Assembly: GCA_963921425.1 (NCBI GenBank)
Contig: OY992834.1
Coordinates: 21,527,923 to 21,591,922, forward strand
Reading direction: 5' to 3'
DNA from: Dryas octopetala
Lineage: Eukaryota; Streptophyta; Magnoliopsida; Rosales; Rosaceae
Length of the DNA stretch: 64,000 nt
Below are positions 34,044 to 46,333 of this stretch, piece by piece. The stretch's first letter is position 1. Each line of letters starts with the position of its first letter. The notes beneath the pieces were generated by a model. That model did no database searches. It saw only the letters and a list, made by a program, of their open reading frames with translations, and was not told the origin of the DNA. The position numbers and the translations under genes were made by a program.

Positions 34044-36980
34044 TGTAACGACCCGACCCAAATTTTCACTAGAAATTTAAATTTTTATTTAACTATGTTT
34101 TTAAGAGATTTTTTTTAAAGATGTGAAATTGTATTTTAAAGATTTTGAGATTTATTTGGAAAATAAAAAGAGTTTTGATTTAAAGTTTTGATTTATTTAT
34201 TTTTGTTTTAATTTAAGCTTGACCCAAAATTTGACTTTTAAAATAAAAGGGTTTTGATTTTGACTTTGGGTCCGTTGGATAGGTTTCGAACTCACGATTT
34301 CATAGACACGCGGCACGCGCCAATCCGAGTTACGGTTTGAAAGATATAGGCGTTTAAAGTGAAGGGCAATGTTGTAAATTTATAAAAGTGGGTTTTAAAA
34401 ATCAGATTTCCTCTCTCTCTAGATTTTTCCACAACTCTCTCTCTCTCTCTAGAACTTTCTCTCTCCCTTTTTATTTCTCTCTCTCTCTCCCGCACTCCCT
34501 CACTTCTCCCTCTCTCTCCCCGAGCTCACTCACCTCCCCCTCTCTTCTCTCACCGGCGTGGCCAACTCCGGCCATTTTCACGGCGACCAGAGGCCGGCGA
34601 CCAGCTAACCCCACTGGCCCAGTTCTCTCTCTCCCAGTGCTCGCTCTCCTTCGCGTTTCTCTCTCTCTCTCTCTTCCCCTTCTCGGCGCGCGACACCACC
34701 AGGCCGAACCATCCTCTTCGGCGAGTTTTCCGACGACCCAAGCTCACTGGTCGACTCCCCACACCGGCACAGAAATCACCCAGCAGCGAGCCTTGGTCAC
34801 CTCAGCCTCGCGCGCACAATAACAACTCAGAAACAAACCCAGCTGCCACCCTCTGTCTCGCGGGATTCCGGCCAAACTTCAGCGCCATCCACTTCGAAAA
34901 TAGGTGGGTTTTTCTTCCCTTCATGATGGGTTTCACTCTCTTGTGGCTTGGATGTGTAATTTTGGGAAATTTCTGAAGATTGAATATGGGGGTGGGGACC
35001 ATTTCGGAAATTTCTTGGGCTTTCAGATTAGAGAACTGTTCTTGTGGTTTTGTGGGACAAATTTGCAATATTAGGAAGTTCAATTAATGTTTAGGATGCA
35101 GAAATTGAGTGGGTGTTTTATTTTGAGTAATTGTAGAGAATTAAAATTGGAGTTTTAGGGCCATTTCGGGTTTTAAGTTGGATCTTCAATTGGGAGCGAA
35201 ATATTGTCGTTATTTTGGGACAATTTGATTTCTAGAAATTTCAATTTATGCCTAGGACTGAGAAATTGATTGGGCCTTGTTGGAATCATTCTTATTTGGC
35301 TATTTTGGCTTTGAAAATGGCCACCTTGGGCGACACTAGTGGAAGTCTTGCTCACCGCTGTCATAACGTGAAATTAGGATTTGCTCCAAGAGCGATTTCT
35401 AAGTAGGTTGTTGTTTTGGCTAGGTCCGGAGTTGTTGGAGAAGCCGAGAAGTATTGGACATAAATTTGTGACCTTGCCGATACAAAAATTCATCTTAGGA
35501 AGAATTTTCCGATCAAGGTGAGACGACTGGGGTTCGTGACGATCCGGTGGAGGATCGAAGCTAGGCTATCACTGTGAGTGGACTAACTTTTAATTTTTTT
35601 GAAATATTTTACATGTTGATGATTAAATTCCATTACTTAGCTATATTGAGTTTGAATTTAAGCTAAAGGATTTTAAGCTAAACTTTGGTTTTTTAAATTC
35701 TTCTTTCCTAAATTTAAAATTGATATTTATGGTTTTTGCATTTCAAAGTTTCATGGATTTATGAACTTAGATATTTTGAGTTGAACAAATGTATATTCGA
35801 TGAGTTTGGTTTGGTTAAGAAGAAATTTGGAAGAAAAATGAAAGGATTGAGATTTGAATTATGTGTTTATGAGTTATCGGTTTTCAAACCACCTTTGCAG
35901 TACCCTCCAGGTTACCAGATTTAATAGGTCTTTGGGACCCATCACGGCACACACATAGGCTTTGGGCCGTGTGTCGGGATGCTTCGCCCTTTGGGGGCCG
36001 CTCTGTGTGCACGTACGACAGAATATCCGGCTCTGCGTGCGAACGACAGACTCTCGGCTCTGCGCACGTAAGCCAGAATTTGTGACTCTGCATGCGTATG
36101 ACAGATTCTCGGCTCTGCGCATGTATGACAGATTATTTATGGCTCTGCATGCGTATGACAGATCCTCGGCTCTGCGCATGTATGACAGATTCTATGGGTA
36201 ACTGACTGGTGTGTGTTTTCAACTGTTAAGTATTTTAAGTGATGAGTTTATGGCAGCAAAAGGTTTTTAAGTATGACGGTTTCAGTTGAGCAGTTTTATA
36301 AATTTTTCAGTATATTGAGAGTGGTTTGAGAATGAAGTTTTCAGTTTAAATTATTTTATTATAAATGTATTATATAGTTTTATTTCGATATTTTATTTTA
36401 AATTTATAAACTACTCAGAATTTTTAATGTTTGAAGTTTTATTCGATAAAGAGTTGGTGTTTTGGTTTAGTTTTACAATACTCTTAAGCCGGAAAATGAT
36501 TTTAAAACTGGGGGTGTTCAAAGAGCGACGTGAGGTTTTGGAGTTAAAAATATTTAGACTTGATTTCATCTCCATTTAACTGTCCACTCACTGAGCCTAT
36601 CTCACCGTTTCTTGTTTTGTCTTAAATTGTCCCCCCAGGTAGTAGCGTTGGTGGAGGTCGAGCCAAACGCGTCGAGGCATAGCATCCATTTTTCATTCCT
36701 GGTCCCTGTAGGCGCTATGTTTATTTTTGTGAAAACTTATTGTAAATGATTAGTGGCTCTGATAACAACTCCTAAGGTTTAAGTGGGTCCGAGACCCTTT
36801 ATTTGCTTGTGGTAGAGGTGGCTGAAAGACTTAGAAGTGCTTTTTAACAGGTTTAGAAGTTTCTGGGTTAGTCCATTTTCAGGGGAGGTTCTGCCGAATT
36901 TTCGGTAGGATTTTCCTTGAATTTGGATTCCCGCAAGACCTCTCCGGGTTTCAGGGTGGAATCTGGGGGCGGTCCTGTCA
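34044..36980 (+). repeat. 3' LTR of the young element
   Basis: It matches the 5' LTR base by base except for the three small differences noted for the element. It ends CCTGTCA next to the TSD GTGCA. Confidence 0.96.
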
Positions 36981-38411
36981 GTGCATTAGAAGAGTTGGAA
37001 CGACCCGACCCCAAGTCTTTTTTTTAATAAAAATTTAATCTTATTGGGCGGACTTTATTAAAATTTTGGAAGGGAGTTCTAGTGTTTAGAGGGGCGTTTT
37101 AAAAATTCAAATTTGATGGCCTTTAAGCTCGATGCGGCTAATTAGAACTCGAGTTTCCAAACGTGTAGGCGAAAACGGTAAAATAATTGGAAATTTCGGT
37201 AGGAAGGGTGGAGAGTTTTCTACTTGGATTTTGATGGATTCAAGGGTCATTTCGGGTTTACTTTGAAAACTGGTTTTAGGGATTGTTCTTGGACAATTTT
37301 TGGGTAATATCCACCCCTTTGACTTCAAATTGAAATTTAGAATTGAAAGGTTTGAGGAATTTAGAGAGATTATGAAATTTAGATTTGGTGCCGCCACTTT
37401 AAGCGGCGATAGCGGGGGTTCCGGCAACCCAGCTGCCACGTAAATTTACCTAGCGCTAATTTGAGTACCAAAACTAAGTTGGTTAGTGATTTTGAATAGG
37501 TGGGTGCGACTTGAGCGACGAAAGTTTCAATTTGGCTCATGATCGGATACTTTGCGGGTGTCGTCTTTAACTCTCGGACAACCCCAAGTAAGTTAGACCA
37601 CTTGCAGGATTAATTTCTTTTGAATTTGTGGTTGAATTTGAGGAAGTGGGTGTCATAGTTGGAGCCGGGACGGATTTGGAATAGGGTGAGAGTGTATAGT
37701 TTAGAGAAAAACGATTTCTAACTAGTAGAAGAACGTGAGTCGGGAGGAACGTTTAGGCTATCACACACACACACACTATTAATTTACGTAAATTGAGTCT
37801 AATTTCTTATTTTATTGGTTATTGTATAGGCGAGACAACCGTAACTCGTGACGATCTGGCGGAGGATCGAAGCTAGGGCTATCTCTGTGAGTGGACTTTG
37901 ATTTTAAATCATTTATGTTTTCTATGTAGTTTTAATCTAATTGATTTAGTTTGAATCTATCCCGAGTTTTAAATCATGAGCGTTTGTCAAATAAGCATTT
38001 ATTTTAGTTAACACCCTATCTTGGATTTTATAAATTTCACGATCAAGAAATATCTCAACATACTTTAATACATGAATTTATGTTAAAAGTACTATGATTT
38101 GAAATAGCGTATTTAATTTCGACTTGGTTATGGAAAGATGGTTTATATCTCGTAGTTTTTCATCTCAATGATTATTTATATTTCTTGTCGGATATTACAA
38201 TTTGATGAGTTGAATCTTGTTAAAGAGAGTTTTGGAAGAAAAATGAAAGATTTGAGACTTGATTTAAGCGTGTTGCAAAGTATTTTTGGTTTTCAAACCA
38301 CTCGCCTCGTTACCTTCTCAAATTTGTTGGATTGGATAGGTCTTTGGGACCCATTACGGCACACACATAGGCTTTGGGCCGTGTGTCGTGATGCTTAGCC
38401 TTTTGGGGGTG

Positions 38412-41295
38412 TGACAGGACCGCCACCGGGTTCCACCCTGAAACCCGGAGAGGTCCTGTGGGATCCAAAATCAAGGAAAATCCTACCAAAAATTCGGCAG
38501 AACCTCCCCTGAAAATGGACTAAACCAAAATTTATAAACCTGTAAAAGCACTTCTATGTCTTTCAGCCACCTCTACCACAAGGGAAAAAAAAAAAAAAAG
38601 TCTCAGACTCACTCACAATGCCAAAACCATAAAAGATTCTTATTCACCAAAGCACATGATAATCAGAGCATAACTAAACTTCGTTTACAATATAAAAGTT
38701 AATCCACAACTTAAGGGAAATGACGCCGAAGAGCTGAAAGTCTTGCCTCGACGTGGTACGGCCCAACCACAACGATCTATAACACCTGGGGGGAAAATGT
38801 TATAACAAAATAAAGAAAACGTGAGATAACTCTGAGTGAGTGGACAAAATAAAGAAACAAAACATTAAGTTATTAATCCTTTCAAATTCCTTTAAAATCA
38901 AATCTCCACTAAGACCTCACGTCACTCTTTGAAATCTCCCAGTTTTAAAACCATTTCACAAGTCTATTTCAAAATCTCCTTGTAAACCACGATCATGCTT
39001 AGAGTATGAGAAAAACATATGAACATGAAACTATTTCAAATCCTTAGAATGCCCAATGCATAAGAAAACTCGTAGAATAATAAATGTGTGAGAACCTTAA
39101 AAGGAAGTCATGCAGTAACAAAAAGAAACTCATCATATGCAAAATCTTTTAAACAAATCAATTAACTGAAAATCAATCTTTGAAAATAACAAGTTCTCAA
39201 ACTGAAATCGATACTGTCAATTTATAAATAAATAATTTAAGCTGAAAACTTTCTTCTCAAACCACTCTCAATATACTGAAAATCAATAAAACTGCTCAAC
39301 TGAAACTGTCAAACTTAAAAACCTTTTCTGCCATAAACTTATCACTTAAAATACTTAACAATTGAAAACACACACCAGTCAGTTACGCATAGAATATGTC
39401 ATACACGGGCAGAGCCAAGAATCTGTCGTACGCATGCAGAGCCAGAAATTCTGTCTTACGTGCATGTAGAGCCACCCCCAAAGGGTCAAGCATCATGACA
39501 CACGGCCCAAAGCCTATATGCGTTCCGTAATGGGTCCCAAAGACCTATAAATCCGACAACCTGGAGGGTACTGAAAGGTGATTTGAAACTATTTCCGATA
39601 ACCAAACAAAATCTCTTGTTCCACCAATAGAAAATATCTTTATAACATTCCCAGAACTTTAAATCCTCCAAACAAATGCATAAACACCACTAGTAAAACA
39701 ATTCTCAATAAATCACATTCAAAAACATAAAACCAATCAAATCTTTTGACCATAGACTAAAATATGAAATAATCCATACGTATAAAAGTAAGAAACTAGT
39801 TTCCTTTCCAACATCCAACAAGAAGAAATTTATTTGCGATAGCATTTGTAATCCAGAATTTAATACCATTAATCAAATCTCAAAATCAACTTCAAAACGT
39901 TAAATATAAAACAATTTGTGAGATTTCCATAAACTCTTAGAAAAACCAAAAGTCTATTTAAACTTCAAATTCTCAACTAAAATTTCATACCCAAACTAAA
40001 TCACGAATTTTATAAAACATTTAAAGAAAAAAGAATCCACTCACAAACAACTTCGGTTTATCCAATCACATTCAACATAGCCAAGATCAACAACTCACCC
40101 AACAATTGTCCAAAAATAATCCTTTATTCACAGATGGCAGTGGGGGTTCGGAATCACTATGGGTGTCGCCCAAAGTGGTTGCCCCAAATCCAAATTTTAA
40201 CTAAAATACCAAATTCATCAAATAAACTCAAACTTTCAATTCTAAACAACAATTGGGGTTCCTAGGGATGAAATTTATCCAAAACCATCACCAATAACAA
40301 CCATTAACCTAACTCCACTTCAGTATACACCCAAAACGAAAACATTGCAAAATACTCAGATACCAATAATACTTTTCTCACGTCTTATAACCACCGTGAC
40401 ACGGCTTAAGGTTTCGTTGATCGATCGGCCACAAATTGTTGTCCTTAGGATATGCATAATATGTCCATAAAAACAATGCATTACAATCAAATTCCAGAGT
40501 TCACAAATAGTATTAATTTGGTCGTTGATCAATCGATTTAGGTGATAACCACCACGCACGGTGGCTGCTCGGCTCTAAACTACACCCAAAAATTTCAGGA
40601 AACTCACCCAAAACACAACAAGCTCTAGAATTAGCCTCGAGGAGTCTCGCGAAGACTGATTGGCGCGAAACTATTCAACCCGCCACCACGAGTGGCAGAA
40701 ATCGGAGGTGGCAGGGACGACATGACCTGGAAATTACCCAATTTCAACTCCAATTAATTCTAATTACACAAAGGATCCTTCAATTGCCCAAAAACATCTA
40801 AATTTCGAGTCCAATTTCAAGAAATTCGAAATAACAAAAACCCTAAAATCAAATTTTCAATTTCTCAGAATTGGACAAACACACTTTAGGGAAGAAATAG
40901 CCCATACCTAGAGGATCAATTTTTCTAACTGGGTCGACGGCCAAATCTTGCCAGAAATACCGGAATCGACGGCGGAAGCCGGTGGCTGAGTTGGACTTCC
41001 CGAGCTCATTGCTCCATCGTGGAGCATCATCGAAGCAAGAGGACACCACGATTGAACTCACCGTGGTGAGACGAACAAGACCCAGTGGGTCCGGCCACCC
41101 AAATCTCGCCGGAACAGTCAGATCAACGGCGAGGCTCGAATCGGGTCCAGGCTGGGTTTCGGGTTTTCGGGGCTTTACTGGGTTGAACGGAGACCAGGGG
41201 TAGAGGAAGGCGATGGCGAGGAGCCAAAGCCCGACACCAGCCGCCGCCGGACGCGCCCTCACGCACCGGTGGCAGGGGCGGCGAGAGAGGGAAAC

Positions 41296-41347
<52 letters not shown>

Positions 41348-41732
41348 GAAAATCTAATTTTTGGGTATTTAAAACCCACTTTTGTAAATTTACAAAATTG
41401 CCCCTCGCTTCAAACGCCTATAACTCCCAAACCATAACTCCGATTGACGCGTGCTTCGTGTCTACGAACTCGTGGACTAGAGACCTATTCAACGGACCCA
41501 AGGTCAAAATCAAAAACTCATTTATTTTAAAAGTCAACTTTGGGTCAAGCCCAAATTAAATCAAAACCCTTTTTATTTTCCAAATAAATCCCAAAATCTT
41601 TAAAATACTTTTCAAAATAAACCTTAGAAAAAAAATTCGTGGCTTCACAATTCAATATCCTTTAAAAACCTCTTAAAACTATAGTTAAATAAAAATTTAA
41701 ATTTCTAGTGGAATTTGGTTCGGGTTGTTACA
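38412..41732 (-). mobile_element. nested solo LTR of family A (TSD GGGTG)
   Basis: 3321 bp. On the minus strand it runs from TGTAACAACCCGAACC at 41,732 to CGGTCCTGTCA at 38,412. Exact TSDs GGGTG are at 38,407-38,411 and 41,733-41,737. It splits the LTR at 36,996-42,525 exactly between its conserved block and its minisatellite. It carries its own minisatellite at about 39,375-39,475, a GC-rich leader (40,910-41,290), a GA run and the palindromic TATA-like word at 41,363-41,378. About 85 bp at its 5' end look duplicated or exchanged (a second LTR-start-like word near 41,650). Confidence 0.94.
41298..41344 (+). repeat. (GA)n microsatellite in the LTR leader
   Basis: More than 20 GA units. Read on the LTR's own strand it is the CT-rich leader found after the TATA-like word in every family-A copy. 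Confidence 0.97.
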
Positions 41733-42530
41733 GGGTGGCTCTACGTGCACGTAAGACAAAATTTCTGGCTCTGCATGCGTATGTTAGATTCTCGGCTCTG
41801 CACATGTATAACAGGTTCTACAGGTAACTGACTTGGTGTGTTTTATTATAAATGTATTATACAGTTTTATTGCAATCGTTTATTTTAAATTTATAAGCTA
41901 CTCAAAATTTTAATGTTTGAATTTTATTTAATAAAGGGTTTATGCTTTGGTTTGGTTTATTGAATTATGATAGCAACTTTGAACGTGTTTCTGAAAGCGT
42001 TTTAAAACTAAGGTATTTCAAATAGCGACGTGAGGTTTTAGAGTTAAACGTGGTTATAAAGGGTTTTCTGAAAAGATGTTTTACCTTTAATTTCATTTCC
42101 ATTTAAATGTTCCACTCACTGAGTTTATCTCACAGTTTTTCTTGTTTTGTCTTAAATTGTCCCCCCAGGTAGTAGTTTTGGTGGAGGTCGAGCCAATCAC
42201 GTTGAGGCATTTACGTCCAATTCCCTACTCGGACCCTGTAGGCGCCATTTTACTTTTGTAAAAATTCCGTGTAATAAAATAGTGGCTCTGATAACCACAT
42301 TTAAATTTTAAGATGGTTTCTCTTTGAAATTGTTGGGTCTGAGACCCTTTTTGGCTGTGGTCAAAGTGGTTGATGTTTTAGAAGTGCTTCTACATGTTTA
42401 TAAATTTTTGGGTTAGTCCATTTTCAGGGGAGGTTCTGCCGAATTTTCGGTAGGATTTTTCTTGATTTTGGATCCCACAGGGCCTCTCTGGGTTTCAGGG
42501 TGGAAATTCGGGGACGGTTCTGTCAAGAGT

Positions 42531-45014
42531 AATTTATGATTATAAGTTATAAGGGGTTTTGAGAGAGTTTTCTAAGTGAGTGAGGGTTTAGGTAAATTTT
42601 TTGAGTGCTTATAGGGTTTAAAATTATTTACTTATTTCTTTCGACCAAAACAAAAACCTACTAAATTTCATAGTAGCCGAGTCAAACCAACATGTGTTTG
42701 CTCTAAAAATATTCCAGGTACCAATTGGGTTTAAAATTGACCCAACCCATTAACCCAATATGTACTCACACTTAGAGAAGGACTTACCTGCAACACAAGT
42801 ATGCCACCTGCTATCCCCTCCCTCTCTTCTCTCTCTATCTCTCTCATTCTCTTTCTCTCACTCTCCTTCTCTCTCTCTCTCTCCTTCTGCCTCTCTCTAC
42901 TTGACAGGTAAGTTATTCTCCTCACACACTTAATTTTCCACTCATTGTTTGTTTGTTTTCTTTTCTTCTTTTTTTTTTTTCCAAGGGAATCAAGGTTCAA
43001 TGGAATCCAGCTGGTGTGTCTTAATCAGCGGAAGAGAGTAAAGACGTAATAGATCGATTTTCTTTTTATTTCTTTTCTCTACTGTTACTGGCCACGGATA
43101 ATATCATATTTAAAAGATAAATAAGTTTTCCTTTGACTGCGATTGGTGTGAGTATGTCTAGTGACAGCGATTGAATACCTATACATATTACATTCTAGTG
43201 GATAGAAACTCTGAATTCGTGGAGATAACACATGACTTTCTCGAAGGTCAAGCCAACATCATAATCCAACCAACTGGCACAACTTCCTTTCTAAAATGAC
43301 AATAATAATAACAATTATAATAGTAATAAGTACTATAATTATAAATAATATCAAATTTCACTTTTGATTCTTAGAGTTTGGGTCAAGATTTATTTTAGCC
43401 TTTATAATTTTAATTGTTTTGATTTAGTATTATAGTTTACAAATCGTTAAAATTCGACGACATATTATCATTTTTATTTTTTAAATTGTCAAATTTATTG
43501 TATTTTTGATTATGTATTTTAAAAACTATTCTGATTTTAGTTATGTGATTTACATACCAATGACGAATTTAACGAATTGATGAACAAGTGCAACAATTAT
43601 AGAACCAAAATCAGGATAATTGAAACTATAGGAAATAAAGTGAAACTTAATGTAAATTACATAGACTAAAATTGAATTTCGCCTCATAATAATCCATTTT
43701 AAAATTGAGTGGTTGTGTTGTTGCCACGTAGTGAGTGTGATTGCCTAACGACTTGAAAGAGGTCGGAACATGTGTGAAGTGTGAATACATACTTTGGCTG
43801 AACATGTGTGAAGTGTGAACACATACTTTTGGACTAAGAATATAAAAAGAAAAGCAATCAGATCCAAAAATTAATATATAAAATTGACAATTAAGTTTCT
43901 ACAAAAGGCACAAAAAATTAACAAACTTCTAGATCAATCGTGTTGGTAATAAAAATATGGTCTTTAGCAACAAAACAAAACAAACTAACTAGAAATGACT
44001 TTTTTTATTTTATAATCTCTTCTAACTAATAGAGATTTAGTATCATCCATCATATCAAATAGTCAAGAAATATGACTTCTTCTTCTTTTTTGTTTTTTAG
44101 TAACTTCTTAAATGTAAATGAGTTGATTTTGAAAAGACCCCAAATTCATAATCGCCACAAAAGCATTACTAAAGAAGTATTATATATATGATTATCCTAG
44201 GTTACATTAATAATTTTGGAAGCACATTTTATAATAAAAATAAAAAATAAAAGGGCACACTTGTCAGTACATTTTAAAAATGTACCTGTATCATTTCTTT
44301 GTCTAGGTTACCCTGAACTTCTAAGTGGTTCATTAGAAATCAAAGAATTACAATGTAGTTTCTAATTTTATTACTAAACCCTAAATTTTAGAAAGGATTA
44401 CAATATATTTTTGGAGTGGGAGTTTCTAGATGGTAGGGGGTCAGACAAAAAATAATTCTAACTTCTAAAGAGTTTAAAATTACAAATTATATAGTTTATA
44501 ATATTATGTTTCTGTCTAAAATAACATAATACTGGATGCAAATTTTTGAGTTTATATTTTGGCTATTTTTTAAAAAATATTATTTGAAAATAAAATCGCA
44601 CGTTTTGTTTTGGTCGAGAAATCGCACTCTTTCAAAACCTTAAAGTTTATGTTGACAATATAATTGAAATTGATGTAGGATAAAAAAGCAAAAGCCATAT
44701 ATCTTTATTTCTCCTTTTTTCATTAATAAAAAAGAAAAAGAAAAAAAAGAGAGCATGGTTAGAAGAAAACCCATCATAAGTTTTTAGAGCATGTGATAAT
44801 TACTCAAGATAAATAATTAAAAAAGAAGAATGAAACTGACCCAACTCTTTTAGCCAATGCCTTTCAAACACGTCTGAGTTTCCAGACTCCACGATACTAA
44901 ATTCCAGTCATAGGAGGCTGCGCACGTGAGTGTTATCAGACTTGCTTTGTTAGTTGTTACATTGAACCCATGCCTTAGTTTATAGTATTTCTGCTACTTT
45001 GTTTCGGACAATGC
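42531..45014. other. AT-rich stretch without a gene
   Basis: A CT-rich leader-like piece (42,800-42,905) ends in gacag|gtaagt, a good splice donor, so it could be a lost first exon, but no coding partner was found. Around 43,370-43,690 weak inverted ends (caaatttcacttttgatt and its loose reverse) suggest an old small non-autonomous element. A 34-bp unit (gaacatgtgtgaagtgtgaa...) is duplicated at 43,766-43,833. Confidence 0.45.
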
Positions 45015-45424
45015 TTGGTTCACCCTCAGGGGTACCAGCAGGTCACTCAACCCCTAGAAATGCTTGTTCGGAAGTGCAGACTCAGGATCAAAATCGTTTA
45101 ATTTTTAGATTACCTATTAAAGATTATTTGCGCAAAAAATCAATTTAATTAAAAATCGTTTGATTATATAACTATTACCAAATAAATAGAATAAATAGAC
45201 GATTTGGTCAAAAAATTATTTTTTAAATACAAATTGTCTATTTATTTCATTTATTCGATAACAGTTATATAATTAAATAATTTTTGATAAAGTTAATTTT
45301 TTATATAAATGATCTTTAATATGTGATCTAAAAAATGAACGGTTATGATCATAAAATTACATTGCCGAATAAGCATTTTTTGGAGGTGAGGTGCACATGG
45401 AGGTCACCCCTAGGGGTGACCCAA
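45015..45424. mobile_element. foldback / MITE-like element with long inverted arms
   Basis: The left end ttggttcaccctcaggggta and the right end, read in reverse, ttgggtcacccctaggggtg, match. So do inner blocks such as aaatgcttgttcgg/aaatgcttattcgg and tatataactattacc/tatataactgttatc. The arms cover most of the 410 bp and meet near 45,220. No clear TSD and no coding sequence. It lies about 520 bp upstream of the VQ gene. Confidence 0.75.
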
Positions 45425-45847
45425 CTATTGTCTATATATATATATATAAATATGGATAAAGATAATCGCTACTAATTCGGGTTATCTTTTTTATGTTTGT
45501 TCACCTAAAAGATAATATATATTATGTGTTTAAAATATAAAAAACTATCATCAATTTTTGAGATATGTCAATTTTTAATTAATTTGTTTTGTTACTCAAT
45601 ACGACCAAGTTATATGAGAATAAATTTTGACGAAAGTTTTTATTTATTTTTCCACAGAAAGAGGTGGCACAAAATGTCTATATGCATACGGGTCATGTAA
45701 GTATCTTAGTGGAATCTTCTACGTTTGCAATTTCCAATTACATTCAAGTTTCTCAATCAAATCCCTTTCATTTTCTTCCATTTCTTCTAACCTCCTCTCC
45801 TTCCTAGAAGCCCACCCATGACTCCCCAGAAGTCCATTTTCGTACCT

Positions 45848-45862
45848 TATATATATATATAT
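45848..45862 (+). promoter_or_regulatory. possible TATA region of the VQ gene
   Basis: A run of TATATATATATATAT lies about 80-95 bp before the ATG at 45,944, a fair distance for a short plant 5' UTR. Such runs are common in AT-rich DNA, so this is weak evidence. Confidence 0.4.
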
Positions 45863-45943
45863 GTAACCCTAGGCAAAGTTGGTCATCAGATTTAATCCAT
45901 AAACATATTAGTTTGGTTGTACACTTATTGATAAGTGGCCCCA

Positions 45944-46333
45944 ATGGATGTGTTGGGTGTTAATAACCGCATGAAGTCCCCAAAGCAGAGCAAAAGAAGG
46001 AGATCAAAGGGTGTGAAAGTTGTGTACATATCGAGCCCCATGAAGGTTAAGACCAGTGCTTCTAAGTTCAGGGCTCTGGTGCAGGAGCTCACCGGGCGAG
46101 ACTCCGATGCCGAGCGGTTCATGGAGACCAACGGTGGTCATCATCATCATCTAAATGTTCATGAATTTACTCCTCATGAGCACCAACTGAAGCATAATGG
46201 TGATGATGATCATCATCTTCAGCTTCCTTTCTCAAATTCGCTTTATGAGTTTCCAGATTGCTCGGACTCTTTGTTTGAACCACTCAATGGGCATTTTGAG
46301 CTGGATGTGCTCAGAAGCTTTGATCAAATTTAG
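45944..46333 (+). CDS. VQ-motif protein, sigma factor binding protein 1 (SIB1)-like
   Basis: An intact single-exon gene of 129 residues, starting MDVLGVNNRMKSPKQSKRRR. A basic N-terminal part (residues 11-23) is followed by KVVYISSPMKVKTSASKF and the VQ motif FRALVQELTG at residues 42-51, which fits FxxxVQxLTG. The pair YISxPMxVKTxASKF plus VQELTG is typical of the SIB1/SIB2 group. In Arabidopsis these bind WRKY33 through the VQ motif and bind plastid sigma factor; they are defence-induced. The C-terminal half has two His/Asp-rich patches (HHHHLNVHEF and DDDHHLQ) and an acidic, hydrophobic tail. The ATG at 45,944 is chosen because the frame before it has only a GTG. The length is similar to or a little shorter than known relatives. 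The N-terminus is basic but not a clear plastid signal. It is the only ordinary host gene in the window. Confidence 0.92.
   Translation: MDVLGVNNRMKSPKQSKRRRSKGVKVVYISSPMKVKTSASKFRALVQELTGRDSDAERFMETNGGHHHHLNVHEFTPHEHQLKHNGDDDHHLQLPFSNSLYEFPDCSDSLFEPLNGHFELDVLRSFDQI

Larger units (their letters stand above)
30089..36980 (+). mobile_element. young non-autonomous LTR retrotransposon, family A (TSD GTGCA)
   Basis: The 6892-bp element is bounded by exact TSDs GTGCA (30,084-30,088 and 36,981-36,985). LTRs are 2939 and 2937 bp. They differ, as far as I could see, at two bases (30,408/34,363 and 30,816/34,769) and by one CT unit. The interior is only 1016 bp. It has a tRNA-Met-type primer binding site, a stub of gag and a polypurine tract, but no protease, reverse transcriptase or integrase, so it needs enzymes from another element. 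The words at the 3' end of the interior (aatttcgaggacgaaatttt then the polypurine tract) are typical of plant Tekay-like chromoviruses, which suggests the lineage of its helper. Confidence 0.96.
36996..42525 (+). mobile_element. solo LTR (TSD AGAGT), interrupted by an opposite-strand LTR
   Basis: It starts TGGAACGACCCGACCCC at 36,996 and ends GGTTCTGTCA at 42,525, with exact TSDs AGAGT at 36,991-36,995 and 42,526-42,530. The net length without the insert is about 2.2 kb, shorter than family A because the CT/GC-rich leader is mostly absent. It keeps the conserved block (38,335-38,406), the ctctgc minisatellite (41,738-41,830) and the conserved 3' end (42,160-42,525). No coding region. Confidence 0.92.
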
